From positions 248,001-312,000 of the forward strand of contig JANEZZ010002197.1 in assembly GCA_026122225.1 (NCBI GenBank): a stretch of DNA of 64,000 bases, given 5' to 3'. The position numbers and the translations under genes were made by a program. Position 1 is the stretch's first letter, and every line of letters begins with the position of its first letter. The notes beneath the pieces were generated by a model. That model saw nothing but the letters and a program-made list of their open reading frames with translations. It was not told the DNA's origin and did not search any database. This DNA is from Heloderma charlesbogerti. Lineage: Eukaryota; Chordata; Lepidosauria; Squamata; Helodermatidae. Below, piece by piece: positions 44,420 through 55,430 of this stretch.

Positions 44420-45080
44420 ACCAAATGGGCATTGAAATGCACTGGTTCATTCTGAACGGCCATGGGAAATCATTGGAAGAGTTCAGGGACCATCTTCAAA
44501 TCAAACTATCTGCAAGAGAGTAACATTTCTTGTTCTTAGAAAACAGCTCCATCTCAAAATACTGTTTCACACAGTGCTTTTAGGGAACATCTCCTATGAC
44601 CTCTGACACAGCATTTTCTAGGGATCCTCTCCAAATAGGCAAAGCCATTAAAATGCAATAAACAAAAGGTGACTGCCATCCTACATAATGATCTATAGGC
44701 ACCATGTGCAAATGAAGGCGGGGGGAGGGGGCTAAAAGTGCCTGGGATAATTTTCATGGTTATAGATACACGCAGACACACACACAAAACCTCCCCTTAC
44801 AAATGGCCTGTCCTCCCTGAATGGCCATAGCAACGTCTTGGAGTTGGAAAAGCAGCCCCACAGAAAACAGAGGGAGCCCCGATACTGCGTGACCTGGGGG
44901 AGTAGAGCCAAAGGCCCCAAGAGTCCTGATGCCACACCCCCTCCATAGCAAGGGCCCCTGCCCCTGAATGGCCACAATATTGAGAAGTCCTTCCGAATTG
45001 CCATAGCAATGCATTGGACTGACACAGGCAGCTCCACAGAAAACAGCAGACGCCTCAGTACTCCTTACAGGTTTATGCAA
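44420..45080 (-). repeat. 1-kb dispersed repeat (reverse copy)
   Basis: The reverse complement matches 52750-53400 through the whole length: 'gaatggccatagcaac', 'cagctccacagaaaacagca', 'tctccaaataggcaaagcca', 'ttggaagagttcagggacc'. Two internal tandem units remain (about 44810-45065). Non-coding. Confidence 0.75.
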
Positions 45081-46484
45081 GGATTACCCCCCACCCTCCA
45101 CATCCCATGCATCCCAATGCCGCCGCCCCCATTGTGGAGTCTGGACCTGTACATGAGGAGGACTTTCTGGGAGAAGCCCTGAAGAGCCAGTCACTACAAG
45201 GGTAGCGTCATGCCACGGCGTCATGCCGGCCACGGTGTCAAGTGTGCACTTGGCTTCGCAAATTTGGGTTTTGGTATTTCTAAGGCTCCTAATTTACCTC
45301 TGAATTAACAGCTGTGAGTTAGTTGGTACCCCACAGCCCCGTTGAGTACTTTTAGAGGTCTGAATCACACTTGAGGACTGAACAAACTCATTGCCATTTT
45401 TGGAACCATAATGAACTCGTCCATTTGGCAGCAGTGCCCTCTTTGGATGATTTGGAGATTTACTTGTTTTCTCCTTCTCTCTCTCTTTCATAGCCTGGAT
45501 GAATCTTGTTTTTGAACCAGGTAGTAAACTGGTGGCCTTATTTGACTATAGCTGTGTTTTCTCTAAGCAGCTCTAAGTTTTCTCTGTGTTTTCTCTTTAA
45601 GAAAGTCTGTCGTGTTCTGGGATCAATCAATTTGTTAATTTACTTCGGTTGCAGCTGTGTGTGTTTTTTCCGATGACCTGGGGAGTTTTGCATTTCAACT
45701 GACGCCTGAACAAACTTGCTATTAGTTTTGAATCGCCTAATGAACTTTTACCTTTCAATAAACTGGAATCCACATTACCATTAAAATCTGAATGAGTTCT
45801 ATTATTTCTGAATTAACAAATGACTTCAGATTACCTTAATATTAATAGTAATATTAAGGTAATATTATTATTGACATAATATTAATATTACCAATGATGT
45901 AATATTAATATTAGTAATTAATATTAATAATCACTTAATATTATCTAGGTTTTTAAAAGATAAACTGGAGGCTTATATTATATTTGACTTTGAGATTGTG
46001 TTTTTGAACGAATGATCTTGCCAACTAATGAATTTGCCAGTCAAGCTGAATTACAGTAGGACCCTTCTTGCTGTACTGGGTAATCCTCTCTATAGTGGAC
46101 AATTGAATTATTTTCTCCTGCTTTTTTGTCCTTTGATTTATTTTCTCAGTCTGTTAAATTTATGTGAATAAGGTACACGGCTATTTTGAATTTCAATTCT
46201 AAATTATGATAATTTGGATGATTTAAAAAAATATTTTAGGAAAAACCTACAAACTTGTTATATATTGTACTTAAATGTGTTCTCTCTAGTGGTACCTTAG
46301 ATTATCTTAAAAATGTGTGTGTACGTATCGACAGTCTAGTTTCACATTAATTCAAAGCTGATAGTACACATAACTACAAACATGCCCACAGGATGGCATA
46401 AAAGGAAAGAGTCTGTGGAAATGGAGAATATCACTGGAGATACAGAAGACATTAGGAAAACCTTTGCTGCTGACCTCAAAGTAT
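45081..46484. other. Unassigned AT-rich stretch
   Basis: 'gaacaaactcattgccatt' (about 45380) and 'gaacaaacttgctattagtt' (about 45710) are diverged repeats. 45838-45950 is a palindromic 'aatattaatatt' tract. No genes seen. Confidence 0.4.
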
Positions 46485-46830
46485 TTAGGGTGCAATATTA
46501 TAGGCTGAGCCCTCAGTGATCCTAACCCCCAAACCTGGAGGCCTACGATCATCCGGTGTGGAGCACAAGGAGAGGCAGAGGCGATGTTCACCTCCATGTC
46601 CTCCCGCCCTGCATTTTTCATTAAATAGGCTGTTTTGCCCGTCTAGCTGGGGTGTTTCAGATTGGGAGGGAAGGAGGCTGGAGACACCCCTGGACATCTT
46701 GTATCCTGGCCTCTCCAGCTTCCTTTCCTCCCCGCCCACTGAAACACCCCCTCTTACTCCTCTCCAAGGTCACTTCCCCGACCTCGGAGGGCAGCTGGCG
46801 TGGCTCTTTCCGTGCGAGGGAGAGGGAGGT
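46485..46830 (+). repeat. GC-rich dispersed repeat (second copy)
   Basis: Matches the reverse complement of 28625-29035, as described there. Abuts the end of the hAT transposase remnant. Confidence 0.55.
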
Positions 46831-47507
46831 CGGTTCTCTGATCTCTCCTCCTCTGGCACCTCCTCAGCCTCTTCGCTTGTGCCTCCCTGACTTGCCCCAC
46901 CAGGATTTCCTGCCACCTCCTCCAGGAGTTCTCCCCCAAAGCTGATCCTTGACACAGGGGTCACACATGGTGGCCAACATGTATGCCATCTCCTGGCATA
47001 GGGGCTCCACCCACCATACTAGGCCATCCCTCAACCTTGTCACCATTTCCTGCACATCTGGCAGGAAGCACCAGAATCCCCTGTGACAGGATCCTTGACA
47101 TCCAGAAACTCACCCATCTGTTTTTGGAGATGCCTGGCCACAGGTATCACCTGGCTGAGGAGGGCAGTGCTGGTGCTCTGGGTCTTGATGCCCTCAAGGA
47201 TAGGCTTGAGGACCACCACAAGCTGGGACACGGCATCCCACTGCTACCTGCCCATTGGTGCCTGGACACCAATGTCTCTGACCCTGGACACCTTTTGGAA
47301 AGCATGCTGTTGCTCCACCATACGCTCCAGCATGAGGTACGTGGAGTTCCAGCACATTGCCACATCATGCAGCAGCTTGTGCTGTGGGAGCCCCAACTCC
47401 TCCTGCTTATCCTGCAGCAGCTGACTGCTCTTGACGCTGCAGTGAAGGTGCCTAGCCACCCTCCTGCAGCTCTCCAAGAGGTTATGGACACCAGACAGGG
47501 GGGTGGG

Positions 47508-48042
47508 TGTCAGGGTGGAAACTGAGCCCATAGAGCCCCAGAGCAGTTCTGATTCTGAGGAGGATCAGCAATCCGTGGGAGAGGAGCCAGCTCATCCCTC
47601 ACAGGCACAGCAGCTGCTGGCAGAGATTCCTCCTGCCGGCATTCCTGAGTTAGATAGTGATCCTAGCAGTGAGAAAGTGCGGGAACGAGGCTTGCTCAAC
47701 GCAGACGCAGAGAGCGACGAGTGATGGAGGGCGCGGAAAAGAGGCATAGCGCCCGTTTGGCGTGCAAGCAACGGCCGCCTCCCATGGACCCAAGGGAAAG
47801 AGGGAGGATCTCTCCCTAGCCCATAAGTTCAGGGTCTTCAGGTGACTCTCTTTCAAATGGGGATCAACTGCCTATTCGAAGCTTAGGCCACTCTGCTGTT
47901 CCTTGCTTTAGTCGCTGGTGATTAGCATCTGAAAGAGTAATTAAGTTGTAAAAGGGTTAAAGCTTTGAAAAGAATCCTTTCGTCTGTGTCGTGAGTTGGC
48001 TATTGGAGTCTACTGAAAGAGGCTGCCAAGGCTCTCCTGACA
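47508..48042 (+). mobile_element. Solo LTR with 6-bp target duplication
   Basis: TGTCAGGG at the left and CTGACA at the right are classic TG...CA LTR ends. GGTGGG flanks both sides (47502-47507 and 48043-48048). Length 535 bp. No internal retroelement genes remain. The 73-codon frame at its left end is incidental. Its first 65 bases resemble the LTR at 58374-58842. Gypsy or endogenous-retrovirus origin cannot be decided here. Confidence 0.8.
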
Positions 48043-48397
48043 GGTGGGATACATCTTGGTGGTGCCCATACCAAGGGTATCCCTCACTATCAGGTTGAAG
48101 ATGTGTGCAATGCAGCAGATGCCTTCAAATAATCCACCATCATGCACAGCCTTCACCATGGTGGCTTCCCCATCCGTGACCATGTAACCCTCAGTGCGCT
48201 GGTGCCCTACCAGTCACAACTCCGCCATGCAGTTCATGGCCTCCATAATCTCTGCTGCCGTGTGGGACTGGTCCATGATTTGTGCATGATGGAGGGCCCA
48301 GGAATACCCATCCTTCTCAGTCCCAGAGGTGCTGGCTGCTACCATCCCTGTGGTTGCCCACCAGCGGTTGCCCACCATCAGGGACACGTAAGCATGC

Positions 48398-48680
48398 ACT
48401 TTGATTTTATTTATTTTATTTATTATTAAATTTATTAATCGCCCATCTGGCTGGTCACCCAGCCACTCTGGGCAATGTACTACATACAATAAAACAGTTT
48501 AAAACAATAAAATTCTACAATAAAAACATTTTCTAAAATACCCTAACCCACCCCAAATGCCTGCCTGAACAACAACATTTTTAATGCATGACGGAAGCTC
48601 ATTAAAGAGGGGGCATGACGGAGTTCCCTAGGGAGGGAGTTCCACAGAGTGGGGGCCACCACAGAAAAGGCAGATGGCAC
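48398..48680 (-). mobile_element. L2-clade LINE 3' end
   Basis: The minus strand reads AFSVVAPTLWNSLPRELRHA (about 48685-48625) and RHALKMLLFRQAF, then a 3' tail with 'gcccatctggctggtcaccc' (plus strand) and TTTATT repeats. It is inserted in the hAT transposase remnant. Confidence 0.85.
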
Positions 48681-50089
48681 TTCACCCTTGATGGACCAAT
48701 ATCTGAGATGAAGTGCACCATCTGCACCTCTGACCGGCACAGATGGTCCAGCACTCTCTCCCCGCATGCCCAGTACATGAAGGACACCACCTGCCTGCTA
48801 AGGGGGGTGCAACATGGCAGCTTGTAGTACAGGACCACAAGGGCCATCAGCCTCTTGAACCCCAAGTTTTCAACAAGCCTGAATGGCTGGTTGCCCAACG
48901 CCACCATCCAGGCGATGCAGTTTGTGATCTCGTCGGGTGCTGGAAACCTCCACCTTGTGGCCCCATACTCCCCCCACCCCATCTCCTCCATAGTGGCCTT
49001 CCAAGCCTCTTAGGGGTGGGAGACGGAGAGCTTGCAGGAGCTCCGTCTCCTTCAGCCCTTTGCTTGCCCCTGCTGCTGCCTGGCTGCTGGGACCTGGGGG
49101 CATCTGCCCTGAGCAGGACTGACTGGTGCTGCCTCCTAGGTGCAGGAGCAGACAGCTGGTGCTGAAGTGCCCTGGTCATTTCCCCCTGTTCATAGTCACC
49201 CTGCAGTGGCAGCAGACAGCAGTGCTGGGATCCACTCCCACCTCAAAGCGGCCCCACACAATGCTGCTCTGCCGCTTCTGTGGAGGCTGAGACAGACTGC
49301 CTTCAGTCTCTGGGGTCACCACAGAGGGAGCAGGGGCAGCAATGGAGGAGGAGTCGGGTGGTGGAGAGTGAGCCTCTGCCTGCTGCTCCTCCTCACCCAC
49401 ATGCCTGAGGATCTCCTTCTCCTGACCCTCCACCATGCTGAGGACATCTGACACCTCTGATGTGACGTCGATCAGCAGGGGGCCTCTCCCACTACAGAGG
49501 AAGGAGGAGAATCTCCTCCTGCCAGGCCGCCACTGCTGCTGCCACCAGCACCTGCCTCTTGAAATGGGGACCTCCAGGCAGGGCTCTGACTGGGCTCTGG
49601 CTGCTGCTGCCAAAGAACAGGACGCCCTATCTGGATTGCTTTTTTGGACACTGAAAAGGCTTTTGATCAGGTAGAGATTAATTACATAAGGTGTTAGAGA
49701 GATTCAGTGTTGTAACATCATCCTTAAATTATATCAACGCCCTATATGATGAACCAACTGTTGCACTCTTATAAATAACGGTAATTCTGAATTCTTTCCA
49801 ATAAGCAGATAAACAAGACAGGGTTGTCCCGTAGCTGCTCTACTTTTCCTCTGCTGTATTGAACCTTTAGCAATCATGATTCATTTATCAAGCGCCATAC
49901 CAGGTATAGAAATCAGCCCAACTAACTCTAAAGTTAGTTTCTATGCAGACTGTATTATGCTTCTTTAACAAACCCCCTCGTCTCTATTCCTGCACTCCAT
50001 AGATCTGCATGAGATATTGGAAATGTATCAGGATATAAAGTAAATGTTCACAAGACAGGACACATGGGATTTAATATTCCATTAGAAAT

Positions 50090-51844
50090 TAGGGCTGTGC
50101 ATGGACTCCCTGATCTGACTCAGAGGCCGCTTCGGGGCTTCTGAGGCGGGCCCGATTCAGCTCGGGCTGATTGGGGGGGGTGACCCACCTTGGCCTACAA
50201 AGTCAAAGCAGGATTCGGACATTTCAATCCCACTTCGAGGCCCCCAACACACTGCCCAGCCCCCAGCTCCTTACCTGGGCCCTTGTTCCGGGGGAGGGGG
50301 CACCACCGCCAGGGGAGTGACCGCTGTTGCTAGTGCCACCGGGGGAGCCGGGGAACATGCTGCTGGGGAAATGGCTGCCCATCGCAGCCCGCCAACCATC
50401 GACAGGCACAAGGGCAGGAGTCGCCCTCCAACTGTGCTCTCTCTCTTCCTTGCAAGGAGGGAAGGGCATCCGGTTGGAGGCCGACTCCTGCCTCTGCTCT
50501 AGCCTTCACGGGTCCCTTGCTTGCGAGGAGCCCATGAAGGCTTTACTGAGGCCGCAGCGGCAGCGTACAATGAGGACGGGCTGCCGCCACCAGTTCCTAG
50601 GCCCTCTGGATGCCTGCTGGCAGCCATGTTGTTCCAGGGAATGGGGGGAGCCATTTTTCCCTGTGTGCGGTGCTGTGCCCATGAGTGGCAGATTCGTGAT
50701 TTTTTTTGTTCAGTCCATGGAGGCAGGTGTGCTGTGTGATATGGTGGTGGTTTGCGGGATTTGCTCTGCAAAAATCAATTGAAATAAAGAGCATCCCTGC
50801 CACAGATCCATGTTTTTGTGCCGTGGCTGCACCCACAAGTGGTGGATCCATGATTTTTCTGGTTCAGTCCTTGGCGGCAGATGTGCTCTGTGATTGGATG
50901 GTGGTTTTGTGGGTCTCCCCTTTACAAATTATATGAAATCATGAGGATCCCTTTTTGATTTTTTGGATCCTTGTTTTACCCAGTCCCCAGAGCATGCGCT
51001 TTCTTCTCGGCTTTGTTCTGTTAAAGGAGAGTGGGAAGAGTTAAGGCTTCCTCTGCTATGCCTGGCAGAGACTGGGGCAGTTTCTCCCAGTGGCTGCAGC
51101 AGAGGCAGGATAGGACCGGAGCCGAGAGAGAAATGCCATGGAGCTTCCCTCTCAGTTCCTGTCCCATCCTGCTGCTGCTGCCGCTGCCACCATCATTGCA
51201 CACAATGGCCGCTCGTCAGGGCAGCGGGAGGCTGCTCAATTATCAGGCAGCTGACGCACTCCAATGGATCGTCTTGCACCCCCCTGGGGTGCGTGCACAC
51301 CACTTTGGAGACCACTGCTCTAGCCAAATAATGTTCAGACTGTCCTCTCCTCTCCAGTAACACCATCTCTCCCACAATGAGCAAATAGAGGCTGATGCAC
51401 AGCAAAGCTCATTCCCTCCTACTCCTCGTCCTTCGCCTCTCGCCTTCCCCCACCTCTCGCCTTCCTCCACCTCTCCCAGTGGCCAGATCTCTCTCAAATT
51501 GATACATTTGGTGCATCCTCTCGCCTTCCCCCACCTCTCCCAGTGGCCAGATCTCTCTCAAATTGATACATTTGGCGCATTTTGATACATCTCCACATCC
51601 TCTCGCGTTCCCCCTCCTTCCTTCTCCTCCTGCCCCTCCATGTGATTTTTCAGAAGTTGATACGTTTTGGCGACAGCCTGTCTGGGCTGCTCAGAAGACA
51701 TAAAAAGAACTCCGAATATATGAGGCGGACAAGGTGCTTCGTGGAGGAGCAGCTTCGCTTCAAGGAGCCTTCATATCATGACCTCCGAATCAGCCCACTT
51801 CACCTCGTTATTCGGGCTTCGTGCCGAAGCACTGCACAGCCCTA
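50090..51844. mobile_element. 1,755-bp hAT element with perfect ends and target duplication
   Basis: TAGGGCTGTGCA (50090-50101) is exactly complementary to TGCACAGCCCTA (51833-51844). TTAGAAAT occurs at 50082-50089 and 51845-51852, a perfect 8-bp target duplication. It interrupts the L1-like RT. No transposase is readable. The interior has a diverged tandem duplication (about 50675-50815 and 50824-50960) and a 64-bp tandem repeat (51467-51590). Non-autonomous and comparatively recent. Confidence 0.92.
51467..51590. repeat. 64-bp tandem duplication
   Basis: 'ccacctctcccagtggccag' and 'caaattgatacatttgg' repeat with a period of 64 bp (51467 and 51531). Confidence 0.9.
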
Positions 51845-52289
51845 TTAGAAATTAGGAATATGACATCCACCAGATATGGAATCAGGTGGACCCAGAAGCC
51901 AGTGAAATATCTAGGTGTTTGGTTAACTTCTGAGATAGAGAAATTATATCAGTGTAATTATCAGCCTTTGTCTGACTCTGTTGTGGCAGACTTTAAAAAC
52001 AGCCCTCTCTGGGAAACTCTTGGATGGGCAGAATTGCTATTAGTAAAATGAATGTCATTCCAAGGATACTGTTTGTTTATGAAAATCTGAGGATGCCAGT
52101 GTCATTAAAATACTAAAGTAATGGCCAGCTATATTTATCGGTTTAATATGGGAAGAGAAGAGATGAAGAGTTGCAGCAAAGACCTTAGAAAAACCTTGTG
52201 GGAAAGGAGGTCTGAAAGTCCCCAATTTGATCGCATGCTGTGATGCAACCCATTTGAAGGTGCTTGCGCAATGGCTAAAGATAAGGCCC

Positions 52290-53400
52290 CCAGGAAGGAT
52301 GGCCTCCCCTTATGACCATTTGCAAGGGGGACCCAGTGCTGTGGAGTGATGGTGGCACCTGAACCATTGGAGTTACATGGGTATTTCCTCAGGCCAAGTG
52401 GGAACAGTCATAGGGCTCCTGCTGTACTCTGTGGAGCTGCAGGCATCAACCCAATGCATTCCTAAGACATAGGAAAAGACAGATAGTTCCTATCTGTTCC
52501 CTTTGGAAGAAGAGGCCACTGGTGTGGAAGGGTTGTGACATTGGGACACCCCAAGTACACTCGTGAGGAGAACTGGGGCTTGAACTGTTTCCCGAGGGTT
52601 GCTTGTAGCACTCCAGCTGAAGCCTTGGCCCTTCAGAAGGACATTGAATACAGTGACCATTCAGAAGCAGGGCCATTGCTATGAAAGGGTCGTGGCATTG
52701 GGATGATTCAGGATATTTGTGGGTACTCCTGCAGTTCACTCCTGAGGAATATTAGGGCTCCTGCTGTTGTCTGTGGGGCTGCTTTTTCCAGTCCAATGCA
52801 GTGCTCTGGCTATTTGGAGTGACATCCGAGTATTATGACCATTCGGAAGGAGAGAGCCCCTGCAGTGGAGGCTGCATTGCCCTGGGACTCCGGATGTTGT
52901 CCTCCCTCTGTCACCCAAGAGCGGTTTTGGGGTTCCTGGTCTCTTCCGGGGACCGCTAGTATCATTCCGGTGTATGCCTATGGCTATTCGGGAGGACAGG
53001 TTCTTTGTAAGGGGAGGTTGCCTGAATTGGGGGGGGGGCACCTGCAAGCATGGAAATAATCCAAGGAAATATTAAGGGGGAGAACCCATGTCTAGTCCAT
53101 TTGAATATGGTGCCTGTAGATTACTGTATAAGACGGTAGCAACTTTTTGTTTATTACATGCCAATGGCTTTGCCTACTCGGAGATGATCCCTAGAAACTG
53201 TGGTGTTATGGGTCATTGGAGATGTTCCCTCAAATCCCTGTGCAGCACAGTATTTTGAGGTGGACGTGTTTTCTAAGAACAAGAATTGTAATCTGTAGCA
53301 GATACTTTGAGTTGAAGATGGTCCCTAAACTCTTCCGATGATTCCCTATGGCCATCTGGAATGAACCAGTGCGTTTCAATGGCCATTCGTTGTCCTTCTT
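52290..53400 (+). repeat. 1-kb dispersed repeat with 175-bp internal units
   Basis: About five diverged units start near 52412, 52572, 52750 and 52923 (plus a partial one before), each with 'gggctcctgctgt'-like and 'ccattcggaaggagagagcc'-like segments. A unique tail runs from 53041 to 53400. The 3' unit and tail recur reversed at 44420-45080. No ORF and no terminal repeats recognised. Confidence 0.7.
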
Positions 53401-54159
53401 TATACCAGTCCCTGCTACTGGGGGGCGGAGTATGTGTGTGTGTGAAAAGACACACAGCAGAGCAAAGGGTCTCTCTATTCCCCACTGATGTTCTGCAACC
53501 CTGTCCCAGCTACTCACGGTGAAAAGGCAATAAAAGGCTCAAAGCTGGAGGTCAAAGGGATGGCGGGACTCTCAGATTCTGGGATCTTCAAGTTGCCTCT
53601 TCCTGATGTCTCTGTCGGCCGCTCTCTCAGCCAAGGGTTTATATCCTTGGTGGGTGGGTAAATTAAGGAGGGAGAGAGGCTCCTCTCCCCTCTCCCCCAT
53701 TCAGTCACCCATCATTTGTTGATCAATCCAGTCTTGATTACCTCTCTGAGGAAACTCCATTACACATGCCCAGGGAGTGGGGAACGGAAAGGAGAATAGG
53801 ATGAACCCAGAAAATGAAGAAATGCAGGAAGTGTTCCTGAGACGAAGCTCTTCAGGGGCTTAAAAAGAATTGGAATTTTTGATGACCATGAATAGGTTGA
53901 GCATGATAAAGGATTTATACATTCCAAAGGTATTGTGCTTAAGAGTGAAGGCATATACCCTAAACATGTACGGGTCACCCACCCTGCAAGTTTACGAGAA
54001 ACAATGACACCCACAAAGAGGCTTTGTTCACACAGGGGCAGCAGTAACCTGACAGTCTCACTGCTAGCAAATGTTGCCTCATGCACAAACATATGAAAGG
54101 GCTTGGAAGTCAGGATTTAGGGTTAAAGACAAATATTCCCTTGCCAGGATGAAAGTTTG
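53401..54159. other. No recognisable feature
   Basis: A 110-codon minus-strand frame (53760-54092) has no motif. No repeat termini recognised. Confidence 0.25.
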
Positions 54160-54170
54160 ATTTTCTGATG

Positions 54171-54289
54171 GGGTGACTGTCTTAGTCTGTTGCAGCAAAA
54201 ACAACAAAGAGTGTTGGGGTGACTTGAAGACTAACAAATTTAATTATTCTGGCATATACTTCTGTGGGTGCTGCCTGTCCCTCAGATTC
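54171..54289 (+). mobile_element. Short reptilian dispersed repeat with 11-bp flanking repeat
   Basis: 'cttagtctgttgcagcaaaa' and 'gacttgaagactaacaaatt' with 'ctggcatatacttctgtggg' is a sequence I recognise as a recurrent reptilian repeat, class uncertain. ATTTTCTGATG lies on both sides (54160-54170 and 54290-54300). Confidence 0.6.
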
Positions 54290-54653
54290 ATTTTCTGATG
54301 AGCAGGGCTCTGCCAGGTTTGGGGGGGCAGGAGGGTCCTGCCCCATGTGTTGCCCATTCCTGGTCACCCCAGGCTTTCTTCATTTGAACAGGCTTTCTTT
54401 CATACCTCTCATTCTTATTTCATTTTTGGGGGGGGGGGAGTGCAGGGGAGAGGAGGCTCCTGTAGTTCTTGCAGTGGTTGAACAATTTGGATTCATAAAT
54501 CTTTGCCCAGGACCGGTGTCAAGTACTGGTCGTGTTGTTAATTATGGATAATTTAAAAATGTACATAAATAAGTAGGAAATTTATTACAGGGAAGAAACT
54601 GGTTCCAAAAAGGTTCATAATGAATTCTGGGAAACTGGCATAAAAAATAAAGG

Positions 54654-55100
54654 TCAAGCTGACCTGGATCGTATCCAATGAGAACAGGCTGAGTTAAAGC
54701 CCTGTGACTTGGGCCAAAAATGTCTTTCAGTAACGACCAGTTGTTTGAAAATATTGTTCCATGTCAGAAGCGTACTTAAAAGTTTTTGCTTATCAATTAA
54801 TGAGTACCACAAGCAGGACTCGAGTGCTTTCTCAGTGCATCTCTGTCTGCACACTGTTTTTACATTCTTCTGGCTCAGACCTGGGCACCGCCGTTCACTG
54901 CATGATCCCTCATAATAGGTTCTATTCAATACTCCCGGAAAACATGGGCACTGGCAGACATCCCAGGGGTCCAATTCTCTGAACATACTTCTCTGCCTGC
55001 ATCGTGCCACCAGGATGAAGGCAATTATTCTTCCTTTAACGGTCCAGTGACCCCATTCTTCAAACATTTTCGGATGACAGCTTGTAGCTGCTTCCAACAA
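54654..55100 (-). other. Unrecognised Cys-rich open frame (up to 148 codons)
   Basis: Open on the minus strand, with the first true ATG about 11 codons in. It holds roughly a dozen Cys, with CQCPC, SCSERRC and VCRQRC clusters. No family, signal peptide or splice context recognised. Length is near what chance allows, so I do not call a gene; a retroelement relic is possible. Confidence 0.2.
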
Positions 55101-55218
55101 TTATCTGTGTCACATCCAGGACGTGAGAGGCAGGCGTCCTCAGCTAGAACCCAGGGCCAGGGGTGATGGAGGCAGGCGGAGAACCAAGGCTCCTCAGGCA
55201 AGGGTCAGACACTGGTGA

Positions 55219-55430
55219 GGCATGGCAGGGCCAGAGGCAAAAGCAGAGTCCAGAGCAGGCAGAGGTTGGGTACAAACAAGGCATGGCAGGGCCAGAGGCA
55301 AGAGCAGGGTCCAGAGCAGGCAGAGGTCAATTACCAGCAAGATGCTGCAGGGTCAGAGGCAAAGGTGTTATCAGAAACAGGCAACGGTCAAGTATCAGCA
55401 AGGCATAGCAAGATCAGGAACAAGATGCAA
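55219..55430. repeat. 61-bp minisatellite, about 3.5 copies
   Basis: Unit 'ggcatggcagggccagaggc' ... 'agcaggcagagg'. The first two copies are nearly identical, later ones diverged. It generates a Gln/Arg/Ala-rich open frame that is not evidence of a gene. Confidence 0.9.

Larger units (their letters stand above)
46864..49613 (-). pseudogene. Second hAT transposase, fragmented
   Basis: Minus-strand order: a BED-finger start WGRFEVGVDPSTAVCCHCRV (about 49285-49200); DEITNCIAWMVALGNQPFRL and VENLGFKRLMALV (48930-48835); HAYVSLMVGNRWWATTGMVA (about 48400-48340) and YSWALHHAQIMDQSHTAAEI; then LLESCRRVARHLHCSVKSS and KLLHDVAMCWNSTYLMLERM (about 47480-47310); SQLVVVLKPILEG (47230); and MVTRLRDGLVWWVEPLCQEM (about 47050). 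The series follows hAT transposase order. Frameshifts, a solo LTR (47508-48042) and an L2 tail (48398-48680) break it. A different lineage from the element at 37428. Confidence 0.85.
49620..52270 (+). mobile_element. L1-like LINE reverse transcriptase remnant, split
   Basis: FLDTEKAFDQVEI (about 49645-49683) is the RT motif with the first catalytic Asp. SFYADCIMLL (about 49938-49967) is the catalytic box, with YADD changed to YADC. After the hAT insertion, KPVKYLGVWLTSEIEKLYQ and WAELLLVKMNVIPRILFVYE (about 51903-52085) give the L1-type thumb. Stops and frameshifts throughout. Family pattern is L1/Tx1-like. Confidence 0.8.

Noticed and set aside
46516..47525. Plus-strand frames of 97-180 codons
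   Set aside because: Antisense to the second hAT transposase, whose minus-strand frames carry the conserved motifs.
48743..49165. 140-codon plus-strand frame
   Set aside because: Antisense shadow in the GC-rich BED-finger region of the hAT remnant.
52290..53060. CRISPR-like array
   Set aside because: Units are about 175 bp, diverged and contiguous without spacers, in a vertebrate genome.
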